Assembly: GCF_900142015.1 (NCBI RefSeq)
Contig: NZ_FQZN01000006.1
Coordinates: 124,001 to 188,000 of the forward strand
Length of the DNA: 64,000 nt
Direction: 5' to 3'
Source: Bacteroides stercorirosoris
GTDB taxonomy: Bacteria > Bacteroidota > Bacteroidia > Bacteroidales > Bacteroidaceae
Position 1 is the stretch's first letter. Each line of letters starts with the position of its first letter. Shown here piece after piece: positions 17,031-25,893 of this stretch. The position numbers were made by a program, and so were the translations under genes. The notes below the pieces were generated by a model. The model saw only the letters and a list, made by a program, of their open reading frames with translations. It was not told where the DNA came from and searched no databases.

Positions 17031-18923
17031 ATGAGAAAATGGCGTATTGAAGATTCAGAAGAGCTTTACAATATTACAGGTTGGGGCACTTCGTACTTTG
17101 GTATCAATGACAAAGGTCATGTAGTGGTGACACCTCGTAAAGACGGTGTCGGCGTCGATTTGAAAGAATTGGTGGATGAATTGCAGTTGCGCGATGTAGC
17201 GGCTCCCATGCTGATACGCTTCCCCGACATTCTGGATAACCGGATTGAGAAGACTTCTTCGTGTTTCAAACAGGCCGCCGAGGAATACGGCTATAAGGCA
17301 CAGAACTTCATCATCTATCCCATCAAGGTAAATCAGATGCGCCCCGTGGTAGAGGAGATCATCAGCCACGGAAAGAAATTCAATCTCGGATTGGAAGCCG
17401 GGTCTAAACCTGAGCTTCACGCGGTGATTGCCATTAACTCGGATTCGGACTCGCTGATTATCTGCAACGGCTACAAAGATGAGAGCTATATAGAGTTGGC
17501 TTTGCTCGCTCAGAAGATGGGTAAACGCATCTTTCTTGTAGTAGAGAAAATGAACGAGCTGAAATTGATTGCCAAGATGGCGAAGCAATTGAATGTCATG
17601 CCTAATATCGGTATTCGCATTAAACTGGCTTCTTCCGGAAGTGGTAAATGGGAGGATTCAGGCGGTGATGCTAGTAAATTTGGCCTCTCTTCCAGTGAAT
17701 TGCTCGAAGCTCTTGACTTTCTGGAGTCAAAAGGCTTGAAAGATTGTCTGAAATTGATACATTTCCATATCGGTAGCCAGGTGACGAAGATACGTCGCAT
17801 CAAGACGGCTTTGCGTGAGGCGTCCCAGTTCTATGTGCAGCTTCATGCGATGGGATTCAAGGTGGAGTTTGTAGATATCGGCGGCGGTCTCGGTGTTGAC
17901 TACGATGGAACCCGCTCGTCCAGCAGCGAAAGCAGTGTCAACTATTCCATTCAGGAGTATGTGAACGACTCCATCTCTACATTGGTAGACGCCAGTGATA
18001 AGAACGACATTCCCCATCCCAATATTATTACGGAGAGCGGACGTGCATTGACTGCACACCATTCCGTACTCATCTTCGAGGTACTGGAAACAACAACCCT
18101 GCCCGAGTGGGACGATGATGAGGAAGTGACCGAAGAGGACCATGAATTGGTGCAGGAACTTTATGGCATCTGGGATACGCTGAATCAGAATAAAATGCTG
18201 GAAGCCTGGCACGATGCACAGCAAATCCGTGAAGAAGCGCTCGACCTGTTCAGCCACGGTATTGTGGATTTGAAGACGCGTGCGCAGATTGAACGCCTTT
18301 ATTGGTCTGTCATGCGTGAGGTAAACCAGATAGCAGGCGGATTGAAACATGCTCCGGATGAACTTCGCGGACTGCCGAAGTTGCTGGCGGATAAGTATTT
18401 CTGTAACTTCTCGTTGTTCCAATCCCTGCCGGACTCTTGGGCCATCGACCAGATATTCCCTATCATGCCTATCCAACGTCTGGATGAACGTCCCGACCGT
18501 GCGGCGACCTTGCAGGATATTACTTGCGACTCAGATGGCAAGATTGCCAACTTTATTTCTACCAAGAACGTGGCGCATTATTTGCCCACCCATTCTTTGA
18601 AGAGCAAAGAACCTTATTATATGGGTGTGTTTCTGGTGGGCGCTTACCAGGAAATACTGGGAGATATGCATAACCTTTTCGGAGATACGAATGCGGTGCA
18701 TGTATCCGTTAGCGAGAAAGGGTATAGCATCGAACAGGTGATTGACGGTGAAACGGTGGCAGAAGTGCTTGATTATGTACAGTACAATCCTAAGAAACTG
18801 GTGCGTACGCTGGAGACCTGGGTGACTCAATCGGTAAAAGAGGGACGTATTTCATTGGAAGAAGGTAAGGAATTCCTTTCCAATTATCGTTCCGGTTTGT
18901 ACGGATATACTTATTTGGAATAA
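17031..18923 (+). CDS. speA: Biosynthetic arginine decarboxylase
   Basis: 630-aa PLP-dependent fold-III decarboxylase converting arginine to agmatine and CO2, the entry to polyamine synthesis in this phylum. The PLP lysine lies in IYPIKVNQMRPVVE at about residue 100. HFHIGSQ is near 245, and GGGLGVDYDG near 284 binds the PLP phosphate. The length agrees with the 630-660 aa of biosynthetic SpeA. argB follows after 4 nt, so the two are probably cotranscribed and link arginine synthesis with its use. Confidence 0.97.
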   Translation: MRKWRIEDSEELYNITGWGTSYFGINDKGHVVVTPRKDGVGVDLKELVDELQLRDVAAPMLIRFPDILDNRIEKTSSCFKQAAEEYGYKAQNFIIYPIKVNQMRPVVEEIISHGKKFNLGLEAGSKPELHAVIAINSDSDSLIICNGYKDESYIELALLAQKMGKRIFLVVEKMNELKLIAKMAKQLNVMPNIGIRIKLASSGSGKWEDSGGDASKFGLSSSELLEALDFLESKGLKDCLKLIHFHIGSQVTKIRRIKTALREASQFYVQLHAMGFKVEFVDIGGGLGVDYDGTRSSSSESSVNYSIQEYVNDSISTLVDASDKNDIPHPNIITESGRALTAHHSVLIFEVLETTTLPEWDDDEEVTEEDHELVQELYGIWDTLNQNKMLEAWHDAQQIREEALDLFSHGIVDLKTRAQIERLYWSVMREVNQIAGGLKHAPDELRGLPKLLADKYFCNFSLFQSLPDSWAIDQIFPIMPIQRLDERPDRAATLQDITCDSDGKIANFISTKNVAHYLPTHSLKSKEPYYMGVFLVGAYQEILGDMHNLFGDTNAVHVSVSEKGYSIEQVIDGETVAEVLDYVQYNPKKLVRTLETWVTQSVKEGRISLEEGKEFLSNYRSGLYGYTYLE

Positions 18924-18927
18924 GAAT

Positions 18928-19701
18928 ATGAGAGAAAAACTGACAGTAATTAAAGTGGGTGGCAAAATCGTGGAGGAAGAAGCCACCCTCCATAAGTTGT
19001 TGAACGACTTTGTGGCTATCGAGGGCTACAAAGTCCTGGTGCATGGAGGCGGGCGTTCGGCTACGAAGCTCGCTGCCCGGTTGGGCATAGAAAGCCAGAT
19101 GGTGAACGGACGCCGCATCACGGATGCCGAAACACTGAAAGTAGTGACGATGGTGTATGGCGGATTGGTGAACAAGAACATTGTAGCCGGTTTGCAGGCA
19201 CGTGGTGTTAACGCATTGGGCCTAACTGGTGCGGACATGGACGTTATCCGTTCTGTGAAACGCCCTGTGAAAGAGGTGGACTACGGTTTCGTGGGTGATG
19301 TGAAGCAAGTGAATGCGGAATTTCTGGGTGATTTGATTCATAAAGGAGTAGTCCCTGTGATGGCTCCGCTGACGCACGACGGTGCAGGCAACTTACTGAA
19401 TACAAATGCCGATACCATCGCCGGAGAGACGGCGAAAGCACTTGCTACGCTGTTTGACGTGACATTAGTGTTCTGTTTTGAAAAGAAAGGTGTGCTTCGC
19501 GACGAGAACGATGATGACAGTGTAATACCGCAGATTACTCCTGCCGAATTCAAACAATATGTGGAGGAAGGCGTTATTCAAGGAGGTATGATACCGAAGT
19601 TGGAGAACTCTTTTGAAGCTTTGAATGCGGGAGTCGGGGAAGTTGTAATTACCTTGGCGTCAGCAATTAATGAGAGTAGCGGAACCCGCATCAAAAAATA
19701 A
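18928..19701 (+). CDS. argB: Acetylglutamate kinase (or succinylglutamate kinase)
   Basis: 257-aa amino-acid kinase fold enzyme phosphorylating the N-acylated glutamate gamma-carboxyl, step two of arginine synthesis. KVGGKIVEE at residues 8-16 and VHGGGRSATKLA at about 37-48 are the ATP and substrate loops. NTNADTIAGETAKAL near residue 153 is the second diagnostic segment. Bacteroides species are known to use N-succinyl rather than N-acetyl intermediates at the transcarbamylase step, so the natural substrate may be N-succinylglutamate. The sequence alone does not decide this. Confidence 0.95.
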   Translation: MREKLTVIKVGGKIVEEEATLHKLLNDFVAIEGYKVLVHGGGRSATKLAARLGIESQMVNGRRITDAETLKVVTMVYGGLVNKNIVAGLQARGVNALGLTGADMDVIRSVKRPVKEVDYGFVGDVKQVNAEFLGDLIHKGVVPVMAPLTHDGAGNLLNTNADTIAGETAKALATLFDVTLVFCFEKKGVLRDENDDDSVIPQITPAEFKQYVEEGVIQGGMIPKLENSFEALNAGVGEVVITLASAINESSGTRIKK

Positions 19702-19763
19702 TTCAAAAAAAAGTAGTGAGCAACTGTAACTTTCCATATACTTAACCGTCATTATTTATAGAG

Positions 19764-20273
19764 ATGCAAGAAATCAGTTTTCGGAATGACATTCTCCCTC
19801 TGAAAGACAAACTCTTTCGGCTGGCTCTCCGGATTACTTTCGACAGAGCAGAGGCGGAGGACGTTGTACAAGAAACACTGATAAGAGTCTGGAACAAGCG
19901 CGATGAGTGGACGCAGTTCGGTTCTATTGAAGCTTATTGCCTGACAGTGGCAAAGAATCTGGCGATAGACCGCAGCGAGAGAAAAGACGCTCAAACCGTG
20001 GGATTGACACCCGAAATGGAACAGGCTTCAGAAGTATCAAGCCCTCACGACCGTCTGGTGGACAAGGAACAAATGACTTTGATTCATCGCCTGGTTAGTG
20101 AACTTCCCGATAAACAACGGCTGATTATGCAGTTGCGGGACATTGAGGGTAAAAGCTATAAAGAAATTGCAGTCGTCCTGCATTTAACGGAGGAACAGGT
20201 GAAAGTGAACCTTTTCAGGGCGAGGCAGAAAGTAAAACAACGGTATTTAGATATAGATGGTTATGGACTTTAA
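19764..20273 (+). CDS. ECF RNA polymerase sigma factor
   Basis: 169-aa sigma-70 family ECF factor. Region 2 is seen as AEAEDVVQETLIRVWNK (about residues 29-45), with SIEAYCLTVAKNLAIDR completing the -10-binding part. Region 4 is LIMQLRDIEGKSYKEIA then LTEEQVKVNLFRAR (about 119-152), a helix-turn-helix. The downstream gene overlaps by 17 nt and looks like its anti-sigma partner, so the pair forms a coupled regulatory unit. The signal and regulon are unknown. Confidence 0.93.
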   Translation: MQEISFRNDILPLKDKLFRLALRITFDRAEAEDVVQETLIRVWNKRDEWTQFGSIEAYCLTVAKNLAIDRSERKDAQTVGLTPEMEQASEVSSPHDRLVDKEQMTLIHRLVSELPDKQRLIMQLRDIEGKSYKEIAVVLHLTEEQVKVNLFRARQKVKQRYLDIDGYGL

Positions 20274-20745
20274 ATATATAGAACAACTCTTGGAACGCTA
20301 CTGGCAGTGCGAGACTTCCCTCGAAGAAGAAGCGCAGTTGCGTGCTTTCTTCAACGGAAGTGATGTTCCTGAGCATTTGATGCGATACAAAGATTTGTTC
20401 GTATACCAGCAACTGCAACAAGAAGTGGGATTGGGAGCAGATTTCGATGCCCGTGTGCTTGCAGAAGTGGAGACTCCGGTGGTAAAGGCGAAACGCCTGA
20501 CGCTCACCGCACGCTTCATTCCGCTGTTCAAAGCCGCCGCAGCAGTGGCAGTGGTACTTTCATTAGGGAATGTGATGCAACATTCATTCTATAGTGATAT
20601 AAAAGAAGTGGCCGCAGCCGATACGATAGGCAAACAAATTACCGCACCTTCGGTAGCTCTCTCGGGAGACGTGACGATTACCCATGAACAACAGATTCTG
20701 GATAGTCTGCAACGGATAGACAAGAAGGTGGAACTGAAGAAGTAA
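20257..20745 (+). CDS. Probable anti-sigma factor, single-pass membrane protein
   Basis: 162 aa with no catalytic motif. The N-terminal 75 residues are acidic and helical (YIEQLLERYWQCETSLEEEA), like Bacteroidales anti-sigma domains. A hydrophobic stretch at about residues 87-105 (LFKAAAAVAVVLSLGNV) is a single membrane segment, and the C-terminal 55 residues would be periplasmic. The start is ATG 20257 or the in-frame ATG at 20263. Both overlap the sigma gene. The function is inferred from coupling and topology rather than from strong homology. Confidence 0.75.
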   Translation: MVMDFKYIEQLLERYWQCETSLEEEAQLRAFFNGSDVPEHLMRYKDLFVYQQLQQEVGLGADFDARVLAEVETPVVKAKRLTLTARFIPLFKAAAAVAVVLSLGNVMQHSFYSDIKEVAAADTIGKQITAPSVALSGDVTITHEQQILDSLQRIDKKVELKK

Positions 20746-20883
20746 CATTTTCATTAGCTTTTAAGAATAACATTTTCATTTGCTTTAAACATAAATATAG
20801 TTAGTGTGCTTTATTAAAACAACAAGTTGAGGCTGTGAAGTTTCAATTCTCTCAAATTCTTATAAAAACTAACTAAGATAGAT

Positions 20884-20912
20884 GGGACGCCGCGAGATGC
20901 AGCGTCCCTTTT
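20884..20912 (+). terminator. Rho-independent terminator
   Basis: GGGACGC (20884-20890) pairs with GCGTCCC (20902-20908) around an 11-nt loop and is followed by TTTT. It ends the sigma/anti-sigma transcript. Confidence 0.65.
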
Positions 20913-20988
20913 ATGTATATATACTCTTCAAAGCTGAGGCGATTTATTAAAAACGAACCGGTAAGATGGTTATTATAGTAGGATTTTA

Positions 20989-20996
20989 TATCTTTG
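20989..20996 (+). promoter_or_regulatory. Bacteroides -7 box for the SusR-like gene
   Basis: TATCTTTG, 24 nt before the ATG at 21021. Confidence 0.6.
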
Positions 20997-21020
20997 TCCT
21001 GTCCGTAAACGTTTATAAAC

Positions 21021-22676
21021 ATGAAAAACCGGTACCTGCTTTTTGTAATCTCTTTGCTGTTCTGTTGCCTTCTGCAAGCGCAGGAGAAAATAGATTCTTT
21101 ACTGGTGGTTCTGGACAGGACAATTGAGAACACCACTCAATACGAGCAAGCCAGGTTGAAACGCATTGATCAGATAAAGGAGTATTTCCGAACCAGGAAG
21201 AGTACTTCTCCTTCCGAGGAATACCAAATCAATCAACAGCTTTTTAATGAATATGAAGCGTATATTTGCGATTCTGCAAGGCACTACATCAATCGCAACA
21301 TTGAGATTGCCCTTCAGCACAACAATCAAGATTGGCTGGATGAAGCCAAACTGAAGAAAGCAAGCATCCTGGGAAAGACAGGTCTGTATGCAGAAGGCGT
21401 GGCCTTGTTGAAGTCTATAGACAGCAAGCAGCTTTCCAGAGAACAACTCATTGAATATTACATCACTTTTGAGGATATTTATCTCTATCATGCAGAGTAT
21501 GCGATGGACGACGAATATCAGATTGAATATCTGAATAACCTGTATACCTACCGCGACTCTGTATTGCAGATGGTAGAAGAAGGGTCTTATCAGTATGTCA
21601 TAGCTTATACTCCCGAACTTCTGCAACAAGGAAGAGGAGAGGAAGCCATCGAAATGTTGGAAGCTTATCAGCAAAAGCTTTCATCGGATACACGGGACTA
21701 TGCAGTGGTGACCTCTATTCTAGCCTTTATCTATCAGAGTACGGGACAGCGGGAAAAGCAAAAAGAGTACTTGATAAAGAGCGCAATTGCCGATATTCGT
21801 GGTGTGGTGAAAGAGAATAATTCCTTGCGTGCATTGGCGGAACTGTTATATGAAGAGGGACAATTGCAACGGGCGGATGTTTATATGAAGCGCAGTATGG
21901 AAGATGCCAATTTCTACAATGCCCGTCTCCGGAATGTGCAGGCTTCAAGGATGCTCCCGGTCATAGACCATGCCTATCAGGTGGAGAAACAGAAGCATCA
22001 GCAGGTGTTACAGATCTTCCTGGTTGTTACCAGTTTACTGACGCTGTTTCTGGCATGTGCGGTGTGGTATGTAATTCGTCAGGTGAAGAAGCTGGCTCGT
22101 GCGCGGCAGGATTTGCTGGCTATGAATGAAGAACTGAAACTTCTGAATGAAAGATTAATCGAAGTAAATCAGAGACAGCACGAAACGAATAACTCGCTGA
22201 CGGAGGCTAATCATATTAAGGAGGAGTATGTCGGCCGGTTTATGGGATTGTGCTCCACATACATTGATAAGTTGGAGGGATACCGCCGGATGCTTAACAA
22301 ACAGGCTGCTTCCGGTAAGGTGGAAGAACTCTACAAAACGTTGAAATCGTCCCGTTTCATCGATGAGGAGCTGAAGGAATTCTATCAGAACTTCGATAAT
22401 TCATTCCTTAGTATTTTCCCTGATTTTGTGAAACGCTTTAATGAGTTGTTGCCGGAAGAAGAAAGAATTATTCCTAAACAGGATGAACGGCTGACGACGG
22501 AACTTCGTATATTCGCCTTAATTCGCCTGGGAATTACGGACAGTGCCAAGATTGCAGGTTTCCTGCGTTATTCCATTACTACTATTTATACCTACCGCTC
22601 CAAATTGAAGAATCGCTCTCTTTGCCGTGATAATTTTGAAGAAGAGGTGATGAAGATTGGGTCTTTTGCTGGTTAG
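21021..22676 (+). CDS. SusR-like membrane-anchored regulator (DUF6377-type)
   Basis: 551 aa with the layout of B. thetaiotaomicron SusR. A signal peptide (residues 1-20, ending LLQAQ) is followed by a periplasmic helical/TPR-like sensor of about 300 residues. One membrane helix lies near 330-350 (FLVVTSLLTLFLACAVWYVI), then a coiled coil (about 355-400). A cytoplasmic C-terminal helix-turn-helix includes LRIFALIRLGITDSAKIAGF then SITTIYTYRSKLKNR. It would sense maltooligosaccharides and activate the downstream susC-like operon. The assignment is by architecture and context. Confidence 0.85.
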   Translation: MKNRYLLFVISLLFCCLLQAQEKIDSLLVVLDRTIENTTQYEQARLKRIDQIKEYFRTRKSTSPSEEYQINQQLFNEYEAYICDSARHYINRNIEIALQHNNQDWLDEAKLKKASILGKTGLYAEGVALLKSIDSKQLSREQLIEYYITFEDIYLYHAEYAMDDEYQIEYLNNLYTYRDSVLQMVEEGSYQYVIAYTPELLQQGRGEEAIEMLEAYQQKLSSDTRDYAVVTSILAFIYQSTGQREKQKEYLIKSAIADIRGVVKENNSLRALAELLYEEGQLQRADVYMKRSMEDANFYNARLRNVQASRMLPVIDHAYQVEKQKHQQVLQIFLVVTSLLTLFLACAVWYVIRQVKKLARARQDLLAMNEELKLLNERLIEVNQRQHETNNSLTEANHIKEEYVGRFMGLCSTYIDKLEGYRRMLNKQAASGKVEELYKTLKSSRFIDEELKEFYQNFDNSFLSIFPDFVKRFNELLPEEERIIPKQDERLTTELRIFALIRLGITDSAKIAGFLRYSITTIYTYRSKLKNRSLCRDNFEEEVMKIGSFAG

Positions 22677-22879
22677 TGAGGTGTTTTATCTTTGTTTTCA
22701 TTTAGTTTTTTAACGCCCTTTATTTGTTTTATCTTATTGATATATAATATTTTGCTTCTTTTGTTAATCTAGATTTTCTTTAGTCCTCTTTTTCTTCCCC
22801 CTTCTTTTTACAGACATTTGCATTGTCGCCTCAACCTGTGGAGGTGAACAGAATGATTGCTAATCTAAAAACTAATAGT

Positions 22880-25858
22880 ATGAATGTAAAAAGAACAAAG
22901 TTATGTTTGTGCCGGTCTCTTCTTCTTATGGCCGGATTACTTTTTGCAGTGGCATCCTTTGCCCAGGATTTAACCGTGAAAGGAAAAGTAACGGATACCA
23001 CGGGCGAAACTGTAATCGGTGCCAACGTAACCGTGAAAGGTACAACTAATGGTATCATTACCGATATTGACGGTAACTATACTTTGTCGGGAGTGAAACC
23101 TTCTTCCGTCCTTGTTTTCTCCTTTATTGGCTACAAAACACAAGAAATCCCCTGTAGCGGACGCAAAGAAATCAATGTAGTGCTGTCGGAAGACGCCCAG
23201 GCACTGGATGAAGTTGTGGTAGTGGGCTACGGTTCATTGAGCAAGAAAGAACTTTCCAGTTCCATTGTGCAGGTAGACAGATCGAAGTTCCTGCAAGGTT
23301 CCATGAACAATCCGATGGAGATGCTGACCGGTAAAGTAGCCGGTTTGACCGTAAACAATACGGCGGCAGCCAATCCGAATGCAAGTTCCTCCCTTCAGAT
23401 TCGTGGTGCAACCTCTATTTCGGCATCCAATGACCCGTTAGTGGTAATTGATGGTGTGGCAGGTGGCGATATCCGCAACCTGGCAGCACAGGACATTGAG
23501 TCGATGACCGTACTGAAAGATGCCGCTTCCGCCGCTATCTACGGAACACGTGGTGCCAATGGTGTAATCCTGATTACTACCCGTAAGGGAGCCGGAGAAG
23601 CCGGATGCGCCCAAGTGACTTACGACAGCTGGTTCGGTGTGAACCTGGCAAAGAGTGGCCCGGATATCTTGAGCGCAGACGAATTCCGTCGTTCCCGCCG
23701 TGCAACGGACTATGGGTATTCTACTGATTGGTATGACCTGTTGCTGCGCGACTTCTCGTATGATAACAACCAATATCTTTCTATCGACGGCAGTACCAAG
23801 AACGGATATTATGGCGCTTCTTTCAATTATAAGAAAGCAACCGGTCTCGATCTGAACAGCAGCCGCGAAGAATTTGGCGGACGCTTTGTCCTGAACCAGC
23901 GTATGATGGATGGAATCGTAGAACTGAACGGTTCACTCAACGCCCGTCGCGTGAATGAAGTATGGGGCAACGACGGTATGTTCGATACTGCCCTGAGCAT
24001 GAACCCTACCATGCCTTTGTATAACGAGGACGGAACTTACTTCCAGCCTACTTCTCCTACCGGAGCACGCAACCCGGTGCAGGAACTGAAAGAGATCGAC
24101 AATAACGGACAGCGCGTTTACCTGTTGGGTACTGCTGAGGTAAAAGTCAATCTGATTCGTTCGGAAAAGCAAATGCTGAATACTTCATTGAGCTACTCTT
24201 TGCACTACAACGATCTGAAACAGCACTATTATACCCCTTCCACCGCCGGTGAATCATACTGGAACGGTTATAACGGGCGTGCAGAAGTGACTTACCAGAA
24301 ATGGTACACTTCCCGCCTGGAGTGGTTGGGTAACTACTCGCTGGATCTGGGTGACCACAACATCAAAGCAATGGTAGGCTACAACTACGAGCAAACCACC
24401 TGGGAACGCCTGCAAGCCGGAAACAGTGACTTCAATTTCGATGATATTCTCTGGAATAACCTTGGAAGCGGTTCTTATCTTGCCAAAGGAAAAGCAAGCA
24501 TGGGTACCGGTAAATCTCTTGCCAAACTGATCGGTGTCTTCGGACGTGTTAACTATAACTGGAAGAATCTGTTGATTGCTTCCGCCTCCATCCGTTACGA
24601 AGGCTCTACCAAATTCGGTGCAGATCATAAATGGGGTGCTTTCCCGTCTCTTTCCCTTGCTTGGGAAATGGCGAATATGGGTTTCCTGAAAGACCATCAA
24701 AACATCGTCCAGAGTTTGAAACCCCGTGTCTCTTATGGTGTGACAGGCCGTTCGGACTTCGATTGCTATCAGTCATTGGCCACTTACGGCTCTCATAAAA
24801 ATGCCCAACTGAATGTTACGGATACCTATCTGATGGATGGTGCCTGGGTAACGGGTTATGCTCCTTCGGTGAATGCCAACTCCAAACTGGGCTGGGAGAA
24901 GAGTGTCAGTATGAACATTGGTGTTGACTTTGCCTTGTGGAACAGATTGCGCGGTTCTGTCGAATGGTTCGACCGCCAGTCACGCGACTTGCTTTACAAC
25001 TATACGGCTCCACAGCCTCCTTACATCTACTCTACAATTCTGGTAAATGTAGGAACTACTGTGAACCGTGGTATCGAAGTGTCTCTGGAAGGCGACGTTT
25101 TCAAAGGAACTCCCGTAGAATGGACATCCGGCATCAACTACTCTTACGGTACTACAAAACTGGATAAACTCTCCAACAGCCTGTACAAAGCTTCGTATGT
25201 GGAACTGTATCAGAAACCGGGTGTAGGTACCAGCGAATACTTCTTCCGCGTGGAAGAGGGTAGCAAGATCGGTCAGTTCTATGGTTACGAGTATGCCGGT
25301 GTAGAGAATGGTGATATGATGATTTATACCGATGAAGGCGAAAAGGTTCCCGTGTCCAAGGCGGATGTGAAGTACAAACGCTATATAGGCAATGGTACAC
25401 CGACCTCTTATCTCTCCTGGAGCAACACGATCCGTTATAAGAACTTCGATCTGAGCCTGATGTTCAACGGTGCTTTCGGTTTTGAAATCTTCAATATGCG
25501 TCGTTACGGAATGGGGCTGAAAGGTTGCGGTACGGACAATGTGCTGCGCGATGCTTATGGAAAAGATGCGGATATTACAACCGGTGGCGGTGTGATCTCT
25601 TCCTTCTTCCTCGAAAAGGGCGATTACTTTAAACTGGATAACCTGACTCTGGGATATACCATTACCCCGAAAGAAAACAAGTTCATCAAGGGTATGAGAG
25701 TTTATCTGACAGCTAAGAATCTGTTTACGCTGACCGGTTATTCCGGTAACGATCCTTCAGCCGTTGCCATCAACGGACTGACTCCGGGTGTAGATACAAA
25801 CAGCGCCTATCCTTCGGCTACCCAGTTGAGCGTAGGCTTGAATATCCGTTTTAAATAA
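22880..25858 (+). CDS. SusC/RagA-type TonB-dependent outer-membrane transporter
   Basis: 992 aa from ATG 22880. A TTG-initiated reading 57 nt upstream has no support, as the signal peptide starts at MNVKRTKLCLC. After the signal peptide (ending ASFAQ) comes a carboxypeptidase-like domain (VKGKVTDTTGETVIGANV), the SusC-type DEVVVVGYGSLSKK segment and a plug (MEMLTGKVAGLTV, then IRGATSISASNDPLVVIDG). A 22-strand barrel follows, ending in QLSVGLNIRFK. It imports alpha-glucan oligosaccharides into the periplasm with the SusD-type partner. It is the first gene of the catabolic operon under the SusR-like regulator. Confidence 0.96.
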   Translation: MNVKRTKLCLCRSLLLMAGLLFAVASFAQDLTVKGKVTDTTGETVIGANVTVKGTTNGIITDIDGNYTLSGVKPSSVLVFSFIGYKTQEIPCSGRKEINVVLSEDAQALDEVVVVGYGSLSKKELSSSIVQVDRSKFLQGSMNNPMEMLTGKVAGLTVNNTAAANPNASSSLQIRGATSISASNDPLVVIDGVAGGDIRNLAAQDIESMTVLKDAASAAIYGTRGANGVILITTRKGAGEAGCAQVTYDSWFGVNLAKSGPDILSADEFRRSRRATDYGYSTDWYDLLLRDFSYDNNQYLSIDGSTKNGYYGASFNYKKATGLDLNSSREEFGGRFVLNQRMMDGIVELNGSLNARRVNEVWGNDGMFDTALSMNPTMPLYNEDGTYFQPTSPTGARNPVQELKEIDNNGQRVYLLGTAEVKVNLIRSEKQMLNTSLSYSLHYNDLKQHYYTPSTAGESYWNGYNGRAEVTYQKWYTSRLEWLGNYSLDLGDHNIKAMVGYNYEQTTWERLQAGNSDFNFDDILWNNLGSGSYLAKGKASMGTGKSLAKLIGVFGRVNYNWKNLLIASASIRYEGSTKFGADHKWGAFPSLSLAWEMANMGFLKDHQNIVQSLKPRVSYGVTGRSDFDCYQSLATYGSHKNAQLNVTDTYLMDGAWVTGYAPSVNANSKLGWEKSVSMNIGVDFALWNRLRGSVEWFDRQSRDLLYNYTAPQPPYIYSTILVNVGTTVNRGIEVSLEGDVFKGTPVEWTSGINYSYGTTKLDKLSNSLYKASYVELYQKPGVGTSEYFFRVEEGSKIGQFYGYEYAGVENGDMMIYTDEGEKVPVSKADVKYKRYIGNGTPTSYLSWSNTIRYKNFDLSLMFNGAFGFEIFNMRRYGMGLKGCGTDNVLRDAYGKDADITTGGGVISSFFLEKGDYFKLDNLTLGYTITPKENKFIKGMRVYLTAKNLFTLTGYSGNDPSAVAINGLTPGVDTNSAYPSATQLSVGLNIRFK

Positions 25859-25893
25859 GGCTATCGTTTTAATCATTAATACAGAAAAGAATT

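Noticed and set aside
22823..22879. N-terminal extension of the SusC-type protein
   Set aside because: It begins with TTG and precedes a normal signal peptide start at 22880. The extra 19 residues have no signal-peptide character.
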